NCBI GenBank assembly: GCA_041656735.1
Contig: JBBACY010000002.1
Span: 124,001 to 188,000 of the forward strand
Length of the DNA stretch: 64,000 bases
Direction: 5' to 3'
Source of the DNA: Perlabentimonas sp041656735
Lineage (GTDB): Bacteria; Bacteroidota; Bacteroidia; Bacteroidales; Tenuifilaceae
Under the pieces are notes generated by a model that saw nothing but the letters and a program-made list of their open reading frames with translations, was not told the DNA's origin and made no database searches. The translations under genes and the position numbers were made by a program. Numbering within the stretch: the stretch's first letter is position 1; each line of letters starts with the position of its first letter. Below are positions 42,162 to 51,910 of the stretch, in pieces.

Positions 42162-43763
42162 TTAAGTATTATTTCGTTCCAAACAATACCAATTGGGTAA
42201 TTTTTGTGACAAAACAGTCAAATACCAGTTTGCGATAGGTGCATTTAAACTTTTGGGATTACGTATACGCTCCTCATCAATGCTCAACCCGTACTGGTTG
42301 TATAGCTGACTTGCTATCTCAGCATAGCATATATTGTCAGTAAAAGGTCTCCTAAATTTGTCTAAAATTGGGAATGTTTTTTTAATCATCCCCTTAGCTT
42401 GTCTTAAAATATAATCTCTTCTTGTAAGTTGTAAATCATTGGTATAGGTTAACCCCAGTGGTTTAAAGTAGTACTCCTCTAAGGTTTCATTGTATAACTT
42501 CTTATGAAGTTTGTAACTAAAGGGTAAAAATTTAAAAAAATCTATCAGTTCATCGTCAAACAGCGGCAATCGAAAATCAAAGTCAAAAAACGAATACGCT
42601 CTACAAGAGTTTACAATAAACTTGGCTTGCCTCTCCCTCATATTCCACCAATCCATTACACTGTAAGGCAAACAATTATGGAGCGAAGCAACAAAATCAT
42701 TAGCAATATTATGAAGAGAGTTTTTTTCTGATTTGGACAAGTTAATAAACCTATGAAAATTATGGATAATAGCATCAGCAATTTTATCCTTAGGCATATT
42801 CTTGTAATCAGACCTTAGCCAGCTACCCGCAAGCGTATCGCCCGAATGGCCCGGAATAACAACCGTCCCTTTAGGCAAGGCATTACCCTTAACCATCGAA
42901 TTAACTGCAGGATAATCCTGAAAAAAAGGCATTGAGCAAGCTGTTGAAGCGAACCTAACGTAGGGTTCAAAAAAATCATCGCTGGCAATACTTTTAATCA
43001 TAGCGTCGGTATAAACTATAGGTAACCACTGGCATCCCAGGGTTTCAGATACTCGCTGTGCCATCAGCATTTCGCTATTACCAGAGCGTCCATAGGTAAA
43101 GGTTGTGAAATTTTTATACCCATTAAGGGTAAGCCAAGCAACAATAAAGCGTGAATCGTACCCCCCACTTAAAGGTACTGCAATATGTCTGTTTGCAATA
43201 CTTTTTACCATTCGATGCATACAATTATCGAGTACCAAGCGGAGTTTTTGCTTCGCATCATCGTACGTTTGCTTCCTTTCATATTGTGTTGCATACGAAA
43301 AATACGCAACCTTTTGCCAAACAGAATTGCTGAAAATGACTAAAGTAGAAGCCTCAACCTGTTTAACCCCATTAAGCAATGTTTTATCGCCTAAACAGTG
43401 GCCTGCCGATTGAAACTCAAGCACAGAATTACTATTTAGCTCGTTTGTTTGTTGAAAAATATATGGGTTATCGGAAAATAGAACGGACGTAGACGAAGGA
43501 GCATAAAACAAGGGGATGCTACGAACTTTATCGACCAGAGCGAAAGCGCCAACAGGCGAAATCCCAGCGGCACAATACAGACCGTTTAGCGACAGGGCAA
43601 GCTCCGCCAGCTCTTCAACGGTTTGGGCAGAGGCAATGGCACTTGCCAAGCTAACGCCAGAAAGCATATTGCCTTTACTATCAAAAGCATAACCTTTTAC
43701 ATCAATATTGTGGTAATGGCTCCACCCGCCCCCATCGTTATATGCAGTAATAATCTTTCTCAT
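42162..43763 (-). CDS. asparagine synthase-like protein (polysaccharide-associated)
   Basis: 533 residues. The C-terminal half has the PP-loop AVPLSGGYDSRFIVAWLTLN (about 195-214) of the asparagine synthase ATP-pyrophosphatase domain. The N-terminus begins MRKIITAYNDGGGW and lacks the Cys2 nucleophile of glutamine amidotransferases, so ammonia from glutamine is not expected unless another subunit supplies it. Such proteins often modify sugars or peptides in surface polysaccharide loci. It follows the flippase gene by 18 bases on the same strand, which supports a polysaccharide or glycolipid role. Real product unknown. Confidence 0.82.
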   Translation of the reverse strand: MRKIITAYNDGGGWSHYHNIDVKGYAFDSKGNMLSGVSLASAIASAQTVEELAELALSLNGLYCAAGISPVGAFALVDKVRSIPLFYAPSSTSVLFSDNPYIFQQTNELNSNSVLEFQSAGHCLGDKTLLNGVKQVEASTLVIFSNSVWQKVAYFSYATQYERKQTYDDAKQKLRLVLDNCMHRMVKSIANRHIAVPLSGGYDSRFIVAWLTLNGYKNFTTFTYGRSGNSEMLMAQRVSETLGCQWLPIVYTDAMIKSIASDDFFEPYVRFASTACSMPFFQDYPAVNSMVKGNALPKGTVVIPGHSGDTLAGSWLRSDYKNMPKDKIADAIIHNFHRFINLSKSEKNSLHNIANDFVASLHNCLPYSVMDWWNMRERQAKFIVNSCRAYSFFDFDFRLPLFDDELIDFFKFLPFSYKLHKKLYNETLEEYYFKPLGLTYTNDLQLTRRDYILRQAKGMIKKTFPILDKFRRPFTDNICYAEIASQLYNQYGLSIDEERIRNPKSLNAPIANWYLTVLSQKLPNWYCLERNNT

Positions 43764-43781
43764 AAAAACTACTCATTGAGA

Positions 43782-45143
43782 TTAAATCAAAACGAATCTA
43801 ACAATTATCATCGGCAAAATCACTATAATCCAAGTCACAAAAGTTTCAACAATAATTGGAAAAACCCTAACCCTTGCCAATCTCAAAATATAGAATGTAA
43901 GAAACACCCAGTACAAAAAGCTCAACAGTGAAAAAAGAAATACCGCAGCAACTTGAGAACTAAAAAACAGTGCACCCGCAACCAACCCTGCAACACGAAG
44001 AGCCAACAACACTAGGTTAAACCATAAACTTTGGTTTTGCCTATCTAACACCGTAAACAATTTAGATATGGGCGAGCCTGCCAACACAAAAAGTAGCCAA
44101 GGGCTAAGCATTTGAGCAAATAAACCCGATTGCAACCATTGCACTCCGAACAGCCAAGCAAAAATCGTATCTCCAAACACAAGCATTACCGAAAAAGGAA
44201 TAACCCCGATACGGAATAAAAACCGAAAAAGTGAAAGGGTTGTTGCAGCTAACGATTCGGGTTGGTTTTTTTGCTCAACTGCTTTCTGAAAAAACACCTG
44301 ACCTATGGAATTACCAATTAGGGCAACAGGCAAATTCAAAAACTTTTGGGGTAATGCGTAAAGTCCAACAGCTGCCGTACTAAAAAACGATTTAAGTAAG
44401 AAAACAGGGGCCTGAACAGACAGTTCGTTAACTAGCTGAGCTGGCATTAAAAATGCTGGAAACCTATAATACTTTATCGCTAGCGTTTTAATATTTTTAA
44501 CCGAAAAACTTCGAAAGGCGCTGTAAAAATAATGCCTCACACTTTTAAGTTGGTATAATGCCGCTGAAAAATGCCCTGTAAGCATACCAGGAAATAAACC
44601 CCAAGGGAGACTGAAAAGGCCCAACAATACCTGAGCGCTTGTCATTATGGCAGTACGCAACAATCTCCCCTTAGCCATAACCCCATACTTTTGCTGCCTG
44701 TTAAGCCTATACCCAGTGGCATTTAGTACACCTTGAAACACAACAAAAAGAGGCACTAAGAACCAGACATAGCCAAAAGAAGTAGTACCCCAAGGCTTTG
44801 CAAAAAGCACAATCAGAAACAGAACCACTGAAGCAACACACGAAAAGATAAAAGACAGTAAACTTGATAATAACGATAACGAATCGGCTTCATCATCGGT
44901 ATCGCTAGTTAAAACAGCAAACTCATACGACCCCGTAGCAACTATTGAAGCCAAACCAGCCGTTGATGAGAGTAAAGCATACAATCCAAAATCAGATGGA
45001 GCGTAAAGTCGTGCAATCAGAGGCCCAGCCAGAAAAGGGATAAACTGACTTAAAGTAGACCCCGTAAAAAGAGTCAGAAAATTACGCAAGAACTCCTTGT
45101 CCGGGAATAAATTAGTAATAAATTTGCCAATCCTTTTCTGCAT
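43782..45143 (-). CDS. Wzx-type polysaccharide flippase
   Basis: 453 residues with about 12 hydrophobic membrane helices, of the MATE/MOP exporter superfamily. The start FLTLFTGSTLSQFIPFLAGP with LIARLYAPSDFGLYALLSST is the typical Wzx/polysaccharide-synthesis signature. It would move lipid-linked oligosaccharide across the inner membrane. It is paired with the asparagine-synthase-like gene but no glycosyltransferases or wzy/wzz are nearby, so this is a minimal unit. A -7-like TAACTTTG (45164-45171) sits just upstream. Confidence 0.88.
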   Translation of the reverse strand: MQKRIGKFITNLFPDKEFLRNFLTLFTGSTLSQFIPFLAGPLIARLYAPSDFGLYALLSSTAGLASIVATGSYEFAVLTSDTDDEADSLSLLSSLLSFIFSCVASVVLFLIVLFAKPWGTTSFGYVWFLVPLFVVFQGVLNATGYRLNRQQKYGVMAKGRLLRTAIMTSAQVLLGLFSLPWGLFPGMLTGHFSAALYQLKSVRHYFYSAFRSFSVKNIKTLAIKYYRFPAFLMPAQLVNELSVQAPVFLLKSFFSTAAVGLYALPQKFLNLPVALIGNSIGQVFFQKAVEQKNQPESLAATTLSLFRFLFRIGVIPFSVMLVFGDTIFAWLFGVQWLQSGLFAQMLSPWLLFVLAGSPISKLFTVLDRQNQSLWFNLVLLALRVAGLVAGALFFSSQVAAVFLFSLLSFLYWVFLTFYILRLARVRVFPIIVETFVTWIIVILPMIIVRFVLI

Positions 45144-45163
45144 AAACCTGAATGAGTAGGGTT

Positions 45164-45171
45164 CAAAGTTA
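45164..45171 (-). promoter_or_regulatory. possible -7 box of the flippase gene
   Basis: On the minus strand TAACTTTG, a full -7 match, 21 bases from the start codon. The -33 box is not visible at the usual distance. Confidence 0.4.
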
Positions 45172-45310
45172 AAAACTTATACAAAAAACACCCTAAGTAT
45201 TACTATATTGTGCAAAAATATAAAACATCTATGTAATAGTCTTAATGTACGCACAAATGGCTAAAGTATGGATGTTCAAAACATTCTTCTGAAAATAGAT
45301 AAATAAACAT

Positions 45311-45964
45311 ATGACATTACAAATAATTATTGAGGAAATTAAGAACCGAAGGAACGGAGCTATCTCTCATAACCTATCATATTTAGGGCTAAACTATAAG
45401 GTAAACTATGGAGTAATAATTACCGAGCTAAAAGAAATTGCCGACTCCTATAAATACGACCACCAGCTAGCCCTTTTACTTTACCAGCAAGAAATTAGAG
45501 AATGTAAAATTTTGGCATCAATGATTGACGACCCCAAAGAGGTTACAATTAATCAAATGGACACCTGGTCGCAAGACTTTACAAATGCCGAAATTGTGGA
45601 GCAAACCTGCACAAACCTATTTTGGAAATCCGAATACGGCCTGTCGAAAAGTATTGAGTGGTGCCTTAGCCATAACGATTTTCTTATTAAAGCGGGGCTT
45701 ATACTTGTTGGGCGTATTGCAGCAAGCGAAGAAATTATTAAAGAGGTGGTTTTCGCCCCCTACATTGATATAATTGACGATTACGATGAAACCACCATTG
45801 CAAGCAATATGAATAACATTGAGTTTGCACTTCGCCAAATTGCGCTTCGCAACACTACGCATAGGCAAAAAGTGATAGCTATTGCCGAAAAAATGTCCAC
45901 ATCGAACAGTGAACATCGAGCGTGGATTGGCGACCAGCTACTTTTTGAGCTAGATTCAGAATAA
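45311..45964 (+). CDS. AlkD-like DNA alkylation repair protein
   Basis: 217 residues, all-helical with HEAT-like repeats, resembling the AlkD/PF08713 family of alkylpurine DNA glycosylases. The segment MDTWSQDFTNAEIVEQTCTN corresponds to the family's conserved W-x-D region, and the remainder has the expected length and helical pattern. AlkD removes bulky cationic alkylated bases without base flipping. Some Bacteroidota members lack glycosylase activity, so activity is not certain. No operon partner. Confidence 0.75.
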   Translation: MTLQIIIEEIKNRRNGAISHNLSYLGLNYKVNYGVIITELKEIADSYKYDHQLALLLYQQEIRECKILASMIDDPKEVTINQMDTWSQDFTNAEIVEQTCTNLFWKSEYGLSKSIEWCLSHNDFLIKAGLILVGRIAASEEIIKEVVFAPYIDIIDDYDETTIASNMNNIEFALRQIALRNTTHRQKVIAIAEKMSTSNSEHRAWIGDQLLFELDSE

Positions 45965-46119
45965 TTGTGGGGTTTGTAGTATTTGTAACGGCATAAACCA
46001 ATCCGGGCACTACTTCCAAATAAAAAATAGTAAGTTAACATTTACACCTGAGGTGAACAAAGGGCAGTAAGTATTGATAAAGCTATACTACGCTTCGTGC
46101 CATTCTTAATTTAGAGGTA

Positions 46120-46524
46120 TTACTCGCCAAGTAGATTTCGCAAATGGGCAATACGCTGCTGCCTTTCAAAAGAAAACGTTCTGCTTTCCTTATCAATATG
46201 TAAAAATAAAACCAGTGCTTTTTCTGTCACATTCCTACTAGAAGTATTAGGTATAGGCAGGGTTACCAAAGCGTAAAGCAGCTCAGAAAGTATGGCTAGT
46301 TTTGCTACGGCGTCGCTGGGCGAAAGCCCTTTGGTAATATCCAGAATACGATCTATATCATTATTCTCAACAAAGGGTATATCAATTCCCACATAATTCT
46401 CGCACAGTTCGTTCAGTTGTACCTCTATGTATTCGTCCTGTTCAGGATTATAGCCGTTTATGAGTTTTTGCAAAACATCAAGAAACTGCTTCAAAATTCG
46501 CATCAAATAATCACGCTCAATCAT
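46120..46524 (-). CDS. hypothetical protein, small helical
   Basis: 134 residues, largely helical and acidic. The start MIERDYLMRILKQFLDVLQK resembles small proteins annotated as DUF6483, but I cannot confirm it. No signal peptide, membrane helix or catalytic motif. It is convergent with the AlkD-like gene and divergent from the Bax-inhibitor-like gene. TATTTTTG (minus strand, 46529-46536), a -7 match, lies five bases upstream, which would give almost no leader unless translation begins at the internal ATG seven codons in. Confidence 0.65.
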   Translation of the reverse strand: MIERDYLMRILKQFLDVLQKLINGYNPEQDEYIEVQLNELCENYVGIDIPFVENNDIDRILDITKGLSPSDAVAKLAILSELLYALVTLPIPNTSSRNVTEKALVLFLHIDKESRTFSFERQQRIAHLRNLLGE

Positions 46525-46660
46525 AAAACAAAAATAGCGAAATATTAAAGAAAAATAAGATTTTCAGTTTACTTAAGCGGCAAAATGGCAGGCTTAAAAC
46601 AAGTGGTATGCAATTTGATAAAATTTGTTGTCAATTAATCAACTCAAATTAAAGTATAAA

Positions 46661-47404
46661 ATGTACAAATCATCGAATCCTGCTTTAAGCGAGCAAATTT
46701 TCAGAAAACAGCAATCCGTAACTTCAACCGAGGTTATGACCGTTCAGGGAACAAAGCACAAAACGCTAGCTATGCTAGGTTTAGTTGTTTTGGGAGCAGT
46801 ATACACTTGGAACCTTGCGTCCACCGGAGCCCCATCACTTACTATGTGGATGGCCATAGGCGGCATTGGAGGCTTTATAACAGCATTAATAACAGCATTT
46901 TCCCCACGTTTGGCACATATTACAGCACCAATATACGCTGTACTCGAGGGGTTGCTCCTGGGCGGATTGTCGGCAATTATGGCTACACAGTACGGCTTAG
47001 GCATAATAACCCAAGCGGTTGGCCTAACTTTTGCCACATTCTTTTTAATGTTACTGCTGTACCGCACAGGCACCATTAAAGTTACCGATAAATTTCGCAC
47101 AGGCGTGTTTGCAGCCACTGGCGCAGTTGCACTTATGTATTTTATTTCGTTTATATTGGGTATGTTTGGTGTTAACATCGGATTTATTCACGATAGCGGG
47201 CTAGTTGGAATTATTATAAGCCTTGTGGTTATCGGAATTGCTGCACTTAACCTTACGCTGGATTTCGATTTTATTGAGCGAAGCGCAGCAATGCAGATGC
47301 CTAAGCATATGGAGTGGTATGGCGCTTTTGGACTAATGGTTACATTAGTATGGCTTTACATTGAATTTTTACGATTACTCACAAGATTTACAAAAAGAAA
47401 CTAA
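46661..47404 (+). CDS. Bax inhibitor-1/YccA family membrane protein
   Basis: 247 residues from ATG 46661 (MYKSSNPALSEQIFRKQQSV). A TTG-led extension from 46625 is not needed. After a soluble N-terminus there are seven hydrophobic helices (about 45-235) and a basic end, as in the BI-1/YccA/TMBIM family of membrane proteins. In bacteria some members (YccA) bind and inhibit FtsH; FtsH is encoded 9.5 kb away. Others are pH-sensitive calcium channels. The exact role here cannot be read. Confidence 0.88.
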   Translation: MYKSSNPALSEQIFRKQQSVTSTEVMTVQGTKHKTLAMLGLVVLGAVYTWNLASTGAPSLTMWMAIGGIGGFITALITAFSPRLAHITAPIYAVLEGLLLGGLSAIMATQYGLGIITQAVGLTFATFFLMLLLYRTGTIKVTDKFRTGVFAATGAVALMYFISFILGMFGVNIGFIHDSGLVGIIISLVVIGIAALNLTLDFDFIERSAAMQMPKHMEWYGAFGLMVTLVWLYIEFLRLLTRFTKRN

Positions 47405-47461
47405 CACGAGCATCGTATTTTCTACTTTTAAAATCTTTTTTATAAAAAACTTACTGGTTAT

Positions 47462-47492
47462 TTTGTAATTATCAGAAGAGTTGATACTTTTG
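47462..47492 (+). promoter_or_regulatory. promoter of rpmE2
   Basis: TTTG (47462-47465), exactly 19 bases, TACTTTTG (47485-47492): a full match to the Bacteroidota consensus, followed by a leader of about 50 bases. Confidence 0.85.
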
Positions 47493-47545
47493 CAGTCCTA
47501 AATTTTGGTTAGTAAAGAGTTTTTAAAAGATAAATATACTTTAAA

Positions 47546-47812
47546 ATGAAAAAGGAAATTCATCCAACAAATTATCGACTGGTGGCGTTCAAAGACATGT
47601 CAAACGATCATGTTTTCATCACCAAATCGACTGTGAACACAAGAGAAACCCTAGATGTTGATGGCGTTGAGTATCCGCTAGTAAAGGTTGAGATCTCGAA
47701 TACATCACATCCATTTTACACTGGTAAAATGAAAATGGTTGACACTGCTGGTCGTATTGACAAGTTTATGACTAAGTACAAAAAGCACATGGACAGCAAT
47801 AAAGGCAACTAA
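47546..47812 (+). CDS. rpmE2: 50S ribosomal protein bL31, type B
   Basis: 88 residues: MKKEIHPTNYRLVAFKDMSN, SNTSHPFYTGKMKMVDTAGR and IDKFMTKYKK. It lacks the CxxC zinc motif of type A bL31, so it is the zinc-independent paralogue. bL31 forms an intersubunit bridge in the ribosome. It has its own perfect promoter and a terminator, so it is monocistronic. Confidence 0.97.
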   Translation: MKKEIHPTNYRLVAFKDMSNDHVFITKSTVNTRETLDVDGVEYPLVKVEISNTSHPFYTGKMKMVDTAGRIDKFMTKYKKHMDSNKGN

Positions 47813-47853
47813 ACATTGCTTTTTTGGGTATAAATTAATACACAAACACTTTT

Positions 47854-47887
47854 AAAAAGGAGCAACCTAAAGTTGTTCCTTTTTTTA
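47854..47887 (+). terminator. terminator of rpmE2
   Basis: AAAAAGGAGCAAC, CTAAA loop, GTTGTTCCTTTTTTT (one G-U pair), a clear hairpin with T-run 42 bases after the stop codon. Confidence 0.9.
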
Positions 47888-47937
47888 TTGTATTTTTATG
47901 CTTGCACAAAAAACTGTAACCCATAAAAAACAAACAA

Positions 47938-49131
47938 ATGAAAAGCAGCATAATACTATTTGACGATAACAGGAGAGAACAACTACTGCCACTGACATTT
48001 ACACGACCCGTTTGTATGATTAGGATTGGGATACTAACCATTAAAGAGAAATGGGAAAAAATGCTGAATACCGAAGCGCAGTCGCTAACCGTCGATTACC
48101 TAAGTGTAAAGTTTAAGCCAACCCAAAAAGATGGGAGTTTCACACTAATAAATGGCGGCGTTCTTCCGAGCCAGAGCATTATTCAAGCAATTAAAAAATT
48201 AAATAGTGGCGAAGCGCTCACGAAAGAAGGAAGCGTAATTGCTGCCATTTTGCCATATATGCCTAAAATAGGCTTTCAAGAAGACCTTAAAATATTCGAC
48301 AAAACCTTCGAACTAAACGAAGAGATAGAAGAAGTACTTAACCTGTGGGACATATACGCCAAAAACGGTATGGCCATTGAAAATGACTTCAACCTAATTA
48401 CAAAAGGGCGAGTATCTGCCCCAATTTCAGCCAGTAACCACGCAGTAAATACCGACAGAATTTTTATTGAAGAGGGTGCTATTGTTGAGTGCAGCGTACT
48501 GAATGCGCAACAGGGTGCAATTTACATAGGTAAAGATGCTGAAGTTATGGAGGGCTCCTTAGTACGAGGTCCATTCGCGCTTTGCGAGCATTCTGGACTT
48601 AAATTAGGCGCTAAAATATATGGTCCAACAACCATTGGTCCCTACTCAAAAGTAGGTGGTGAAGTAAATAACAGTGTAATTTTTGGATACACAAACAAAG
48701 CTCACGATGGTTTTTTGGGAAACTCCGTTATTGGCGAATGGTGTAACATTGGTGCCGACACAAACACCTCGAACCTAAAGAACAACTACGCCATTGTAAA
48801 ACTATGGAACTACAAAAAAGGAGGGTTTGTTAACACTGGTCAGCAATTTTGTGGCTTAATAATGGGCGACCACAGCAAATGTGGTATAAACACCATGTTT
48901 AACACAGGAACAATTGTTGGGGTTAGCGCAAATATTTTTGGCGATGGTTTTCCTCGAAATTTTATACCCAGTTTTTCATGGGGAGGGGCGCAAGGTTTCT
49001 CGGTTTATAAAACAAGTCAAGCTTTTGAAACGGCACAAAAGGCTATGGAGCGAAGAGGCTTAGAACTTTCTGAAGAGGACAAACAAATACTTACCTACAT
49101 ATTTGAAAACACGGCATGCTATAGGCACTAG
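47938..49131 (+). CDS. Bacteroidota-type GlmU-like sugar nucleotidyltransferase/acyltransferase
   Basis: 397 residues. It starts with SIILFDDNRREQLLPLTFTR, which matches the alternative bacterial GlmU family rather than the classical LxAGxGTRM pyrophosphorylase start. The C-terminal half (about 180-345) is a left-handed beta-helix of hexapeptide repeats (IFIEEGAIVECSVLNAQQGA, GPTTIGPYSKVGGEVNNSVI). The family is predicted to make UDP-GlcNAc from GlcN-1-phosphate in two steps (acetylation, uridylylation) for peptidoglycan and lipid A. Enzyme activity is inferred from the family, not proven. Confidence 0.85.
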   Translation: MKSSIILFDDNRREQLLPLTFTRPVCMIRIGILTIKEKWEKMLNTEAQSLTVDYLSVKFKPTQKDGSFTLINGGVLPSQSIIQAIKKLNSGEALTKEGSVIAAILPYMPKIGFQEDLKIFDKTFELNEEIEEVLNLWDIYAKNGMAIENDFNLITKGRVSAPISASNHAVNTDRIFIEEGAIVECSVLNAQQGAIYIGKDAEVMEGSLVRGPFALCEHSGLKLGAKIYGPTTIGPYSKVGGEVNNSVIFGYTNKAHDGFLGNSVIGEWCNIGADTNTSNLKNNYAIVKLWNYKKGGFVNTGQQFCGLIMGDHSKCGINTMFNTGTIVGVSANIFGDGFPRNFIPSFSWGGAQGFSVYKTSQAFETAQKAMERRGLELSEEDKQILTYIFENTACYRH

Positions 49132-49268
49132 CTGTTAACTAAACAAAGCAATAGAAAGAAACGTTAAGCATTTAAAAATTGGCATAGCGATTGCACTACC
49201 TGTATGCTCAGGTTTAGCACAACAGAGTTACGCCAATTTGTCATACAAATCATTATCAAAACAGAAAT

Positions 49269-51722
49269 ATGAGTAAAAATTTTGAAATAAAAATAGCTTC
49301 ACCATTCCTATCAGATTCCTTTGACCAAGATTCAGAATTTATACCACTATTCACCGAAGATAGTGGGGATTTCGATGTTAAAGATATGCCCAAAACACTG
49401 CCTATACTAGCATTGCGCAATACGGTTCTGTTCCCGGGCGTGGTATTGCCTATTACCGTGGGTCGCGACAAATCGGTAAAATTAGTTAAGAGTCTCACCA
49501 AAAAAACGAAGTTTTTGGGGGCAGTTTCGCAAATGGATGCAAAAATTGAGGATCCAGAAACGAAAGATCTTTTTAATATGGGTACCATTGCCCGTGTACT
49601 AAAGGTTCTGGAAATGCCCGATGGAAGCACGTCTGTTATTCTTCAAGGGTTACACCGTTTTCAGGTACTCGAATACGTAGCTACCGAACCCTACTTTCTG
49701 GCCTCAGTAAAAGCACTTGTTGACAATCATACGAACGAAAGCAATAAGGAACTTGAAGCACTAATTAGCTCGGTAAAAGACTTTGCCATTAAAATTATAA
49801 ATTTATCGCCTAATATGCCGCAAGAAGCAGCATTTGCGATAAAAAACATTGATAACCATTACTTCTTAATCAACTTTATTTGTTCAAACATTGAGCTGCC
49901 TGCACCCGACAAGCAAAAACTTCTTGAGCAGAATGACCTGAAAAGCAGGAGCGATTTGCTTTTAGAACTGATGGGGCGAGAAATACAGCTGCTGGAAATA
50001 AAAAACGATATCCAAACAAAAGTTAGAACGGATATGAGCCAGCAACAGCGCGAATATTTTCTTCATCAACAAATGAAAACCATACAGGATGAGCTGGGCG
50101 GAAGTCCTAATGAGAAGGAAGTTGAAGAGATGCGTAAGCAGGCCAGCACAAAAAAGTGGGATAAAGAAACAGCCGAAATATTTGAGCGAGAAGCCACAAA
50201 ACTAAGTAACATAAATCCTATGGCTCCCGATTACTCTATGCAGCTAAACTACGTTCAGCTGCTACTGGATTTGCCATGGAACGAATTTACCGAGGATAAT
50301 TTCGACCTTAAACGAGCTAAGAAAGTGCTAGACCAAGACCACTTTGGGCTAGAGCAGGTTAAGGAACGTATACTTGAGCATTTGGCTGTACTTAAGTTAA
50401 AAGGTGATATGAAATCGCCTATCATATGCCTTTACGGCCCTCCTGGAGTTGGAAAAACTTCACTGGGAAAATCCATTGCAACGGCGCTCGACAGAAAATA
50501 TGCACGTATATCGTTAGGTGGCCTGCACGATGAGGCCGAGATTAGAGGTCACCGAAAAACTTACATTGGGGCTATGCCCGGTCGGATTATTCAGAACCTA
50601 AAAAAGGTCAAATCGTCGAATCCTGTTTTCATTCTCGATGAGATTGATAAAATTGGTAGAGATTTTCATGGCGATCCAGCCTCGGCACTGCTTGAGGTTC
50701 TGGATCCGGAACAAAATAACACGTTCCACGACAATTACCTTGATGTGGACTTTGACCTCTCGAAAGTACTTTTCATTACAACCGCTAACAGCATTTCGGA
50801 CATTAACCCTGCCCTTCGCGACAGGATGGAGATGATAGAAATGAGCGGTTATATAATGGAAGAAAAAGTAGAGATAGCCAAAAGGCATCTTATACCCAAG
50901 CAGCTCAAAAACCACGGAGTAACAAAAAAACAGCTTAGCATTCCCGCACGAACTCTAGAAGAAACCATTCAAGGGTACACTCGCGAAAGCGGAGTTAGGG
51001 CCTTAAATCAGCGTATTGCAAAAATTACCCGATATGCAGCCAAAAGCATAGCTTTTGGTGAGGAGTACAGCAAAACCATTAGTTTAACTGATTTAAAAAA
51101 AGTACTAGGTTCACCAAAATACCTTAAAGATATTTACCAAGGCAACGAGCTGGCTGGCGTAGCAACTGGTCTTGCTTGGACCAGCGTTGGTGGCGAAATA
51201 CTTTTTATTGAAACCAGCCTAAGTAAGGGGAAGGGTAAACTTACCATAACCGGAAACTTGGGTGACGTGATGAAAGAATCGGCTGTAATTGCCTTACAAT
51301 ATATAAAATCGAACAGTAAGCACTTTAACCTAAACCCAGAGGATTTTGAGAACTGGGACGTTCATTTGCATGTACCCGAAGGAGCAATACCAAAGGATGG
51401 TCCATCGGCTGGTATAACTATGATAACCTCTATACTATCGGCATTTACGCAGCGTAAAATTAGAAAAAGCACGGCTATGACTGGTGAGATTACCCTAAGG
51501 GGTAAATTATTACCCGTGGGAGGAATTAAAGAGAAAATTTTGGCCGCTAAGAGAGCCAGTATCAAAGAGATAATCCTATCGAAAGAGAATATTAATGATA
51601 TAGAAGAAATTAAAGATATTTACATTAAGGGACTAAAATTCAGCTATTTCGACAACATTGGCGATGTGCTTGACTACGTACTACTTAACGAAAAAGTTAA
51701 AAATGCAGAGCAAATAGTTTAG
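49269..51722 (+). CDS. lon: ATP-dependent Lon protease
   Basis: 817 residues, the usual Lon length. N-terminal substrate domain from LPILALRNTVLFPGVVLPIT (about 40-240), AAA+ module with Walker A GPPGVGKTSLGKSIATAL (about 395) and Walker B NPVFILDEIDKIG, and the protease domain with catalytic Ser in PKDGPSAGITM (about 715) and Lys in VGGIKEKILAAKRASI. It degrades misfolded and regulatory proteins. It stands alone; a nested hairpin (51748-51796) follows. Confidence 0.98.
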   Translation: MSKNFEIKIASPFLSDSFDQDSEFIPLFTEDSGDFDVKDMPKTLPILALRNTVLFPGVVLPITVGRDKSVKLVKSLTKKTKFLGAVSQMDAKIEDPETKDLFNMGTIARVLKVLEMPDGSTSVILQGLHRFQVLEYVATEPYFLASVKALVDNHTNESNKELEALISSVKDFAIKIINLSPNMPQEAAFAIKNIDNHYFLINFICSNIELPAPDKQKLLEQNDLKSRSDLLLELMGREIQLLEIKNDIQTKVRTDMSQQQREYFLHQQMKTIQDELGGSPNEKEVEEMRKQASTKKWDKETAEIFEREATKLSNINPMAPDYSMQLNYVQLLLDLPWNEFTEDNFDLKRAKKVLDQDHFGLEQVKERILEHLAVLKLKGDMKSPIICLYGPPGVGKTSLGKSIATALDRKYARISLGGLHDEAEIRGHRKTYIGAMPGRIIQNLKKVKSSNPVFILDEIDKIGRDFHGDPASALLEVLDPEQNNTFHDNYLDVDFDLSKVLFITTANSISDINPALRDRMEMIEMSGYIMEEKVEIAKRHLIPKQLKNHGVTKKQLSIPARTLEETIQGYTRESGVRALNQRIAKITRYAAKSIAFGEEYSKTISLTDLKKVLGSPKYLKDIYQGNELAGVATGLAWTSVGGEILFIETSLSKGKGKLTITGNLGDVMKESAVIALQYIKSNSKHFNLNPEDFENWDVHLHVPEGAIPKDGPSAGITMITSILSAFTQRKIRKSTAMTGEITLRGKLLPVGGIKEKILAAKRASIKEIILSKENINDIEEIKDIYIKGLKFSYFDNIGDVLDYVLLNEKVKNAEQIV

Positions 51723-51747
51723 TACCATAAATCAAACTCTCTTCTGG

Positions 51748-51796
51748 CAAAGGGCAAGGCCAACATCTGTAAAAAAGATGTTATCTTTGCCCTTTG
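51748..51796 (+). terminator. nested hairpin downstream of lon
   Basis: Outer stem CAAAGGGCAA/TTGCCCTTTG (perfect 10 bp, extended by G-U and G-C) around an inner AACATCT/AGATGTT stem with a GTAAAAA loop. It is followed only by TTAAATT rather than a T-run, so it may be a weak terminator or an mRNA-stabilising structure. Confidence 0.55.
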
Positions 51797-51910
51797 TTAA
51801 ATTAAAAAAGAATGGACTAATGATCCATCCATAGAAATAAAATTACCACACACGGCAATGATTATCATATGGGTGCTCCATCAGCATCTTAAAAAACAAA
51901 AAACAGACAG

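Noticed and set aside
42067..45143. tRNA-His as an integration site of a genomic island
   Set aside because: No integrase, no direct repeat of the tRNA end and no change in base composition that I can see.
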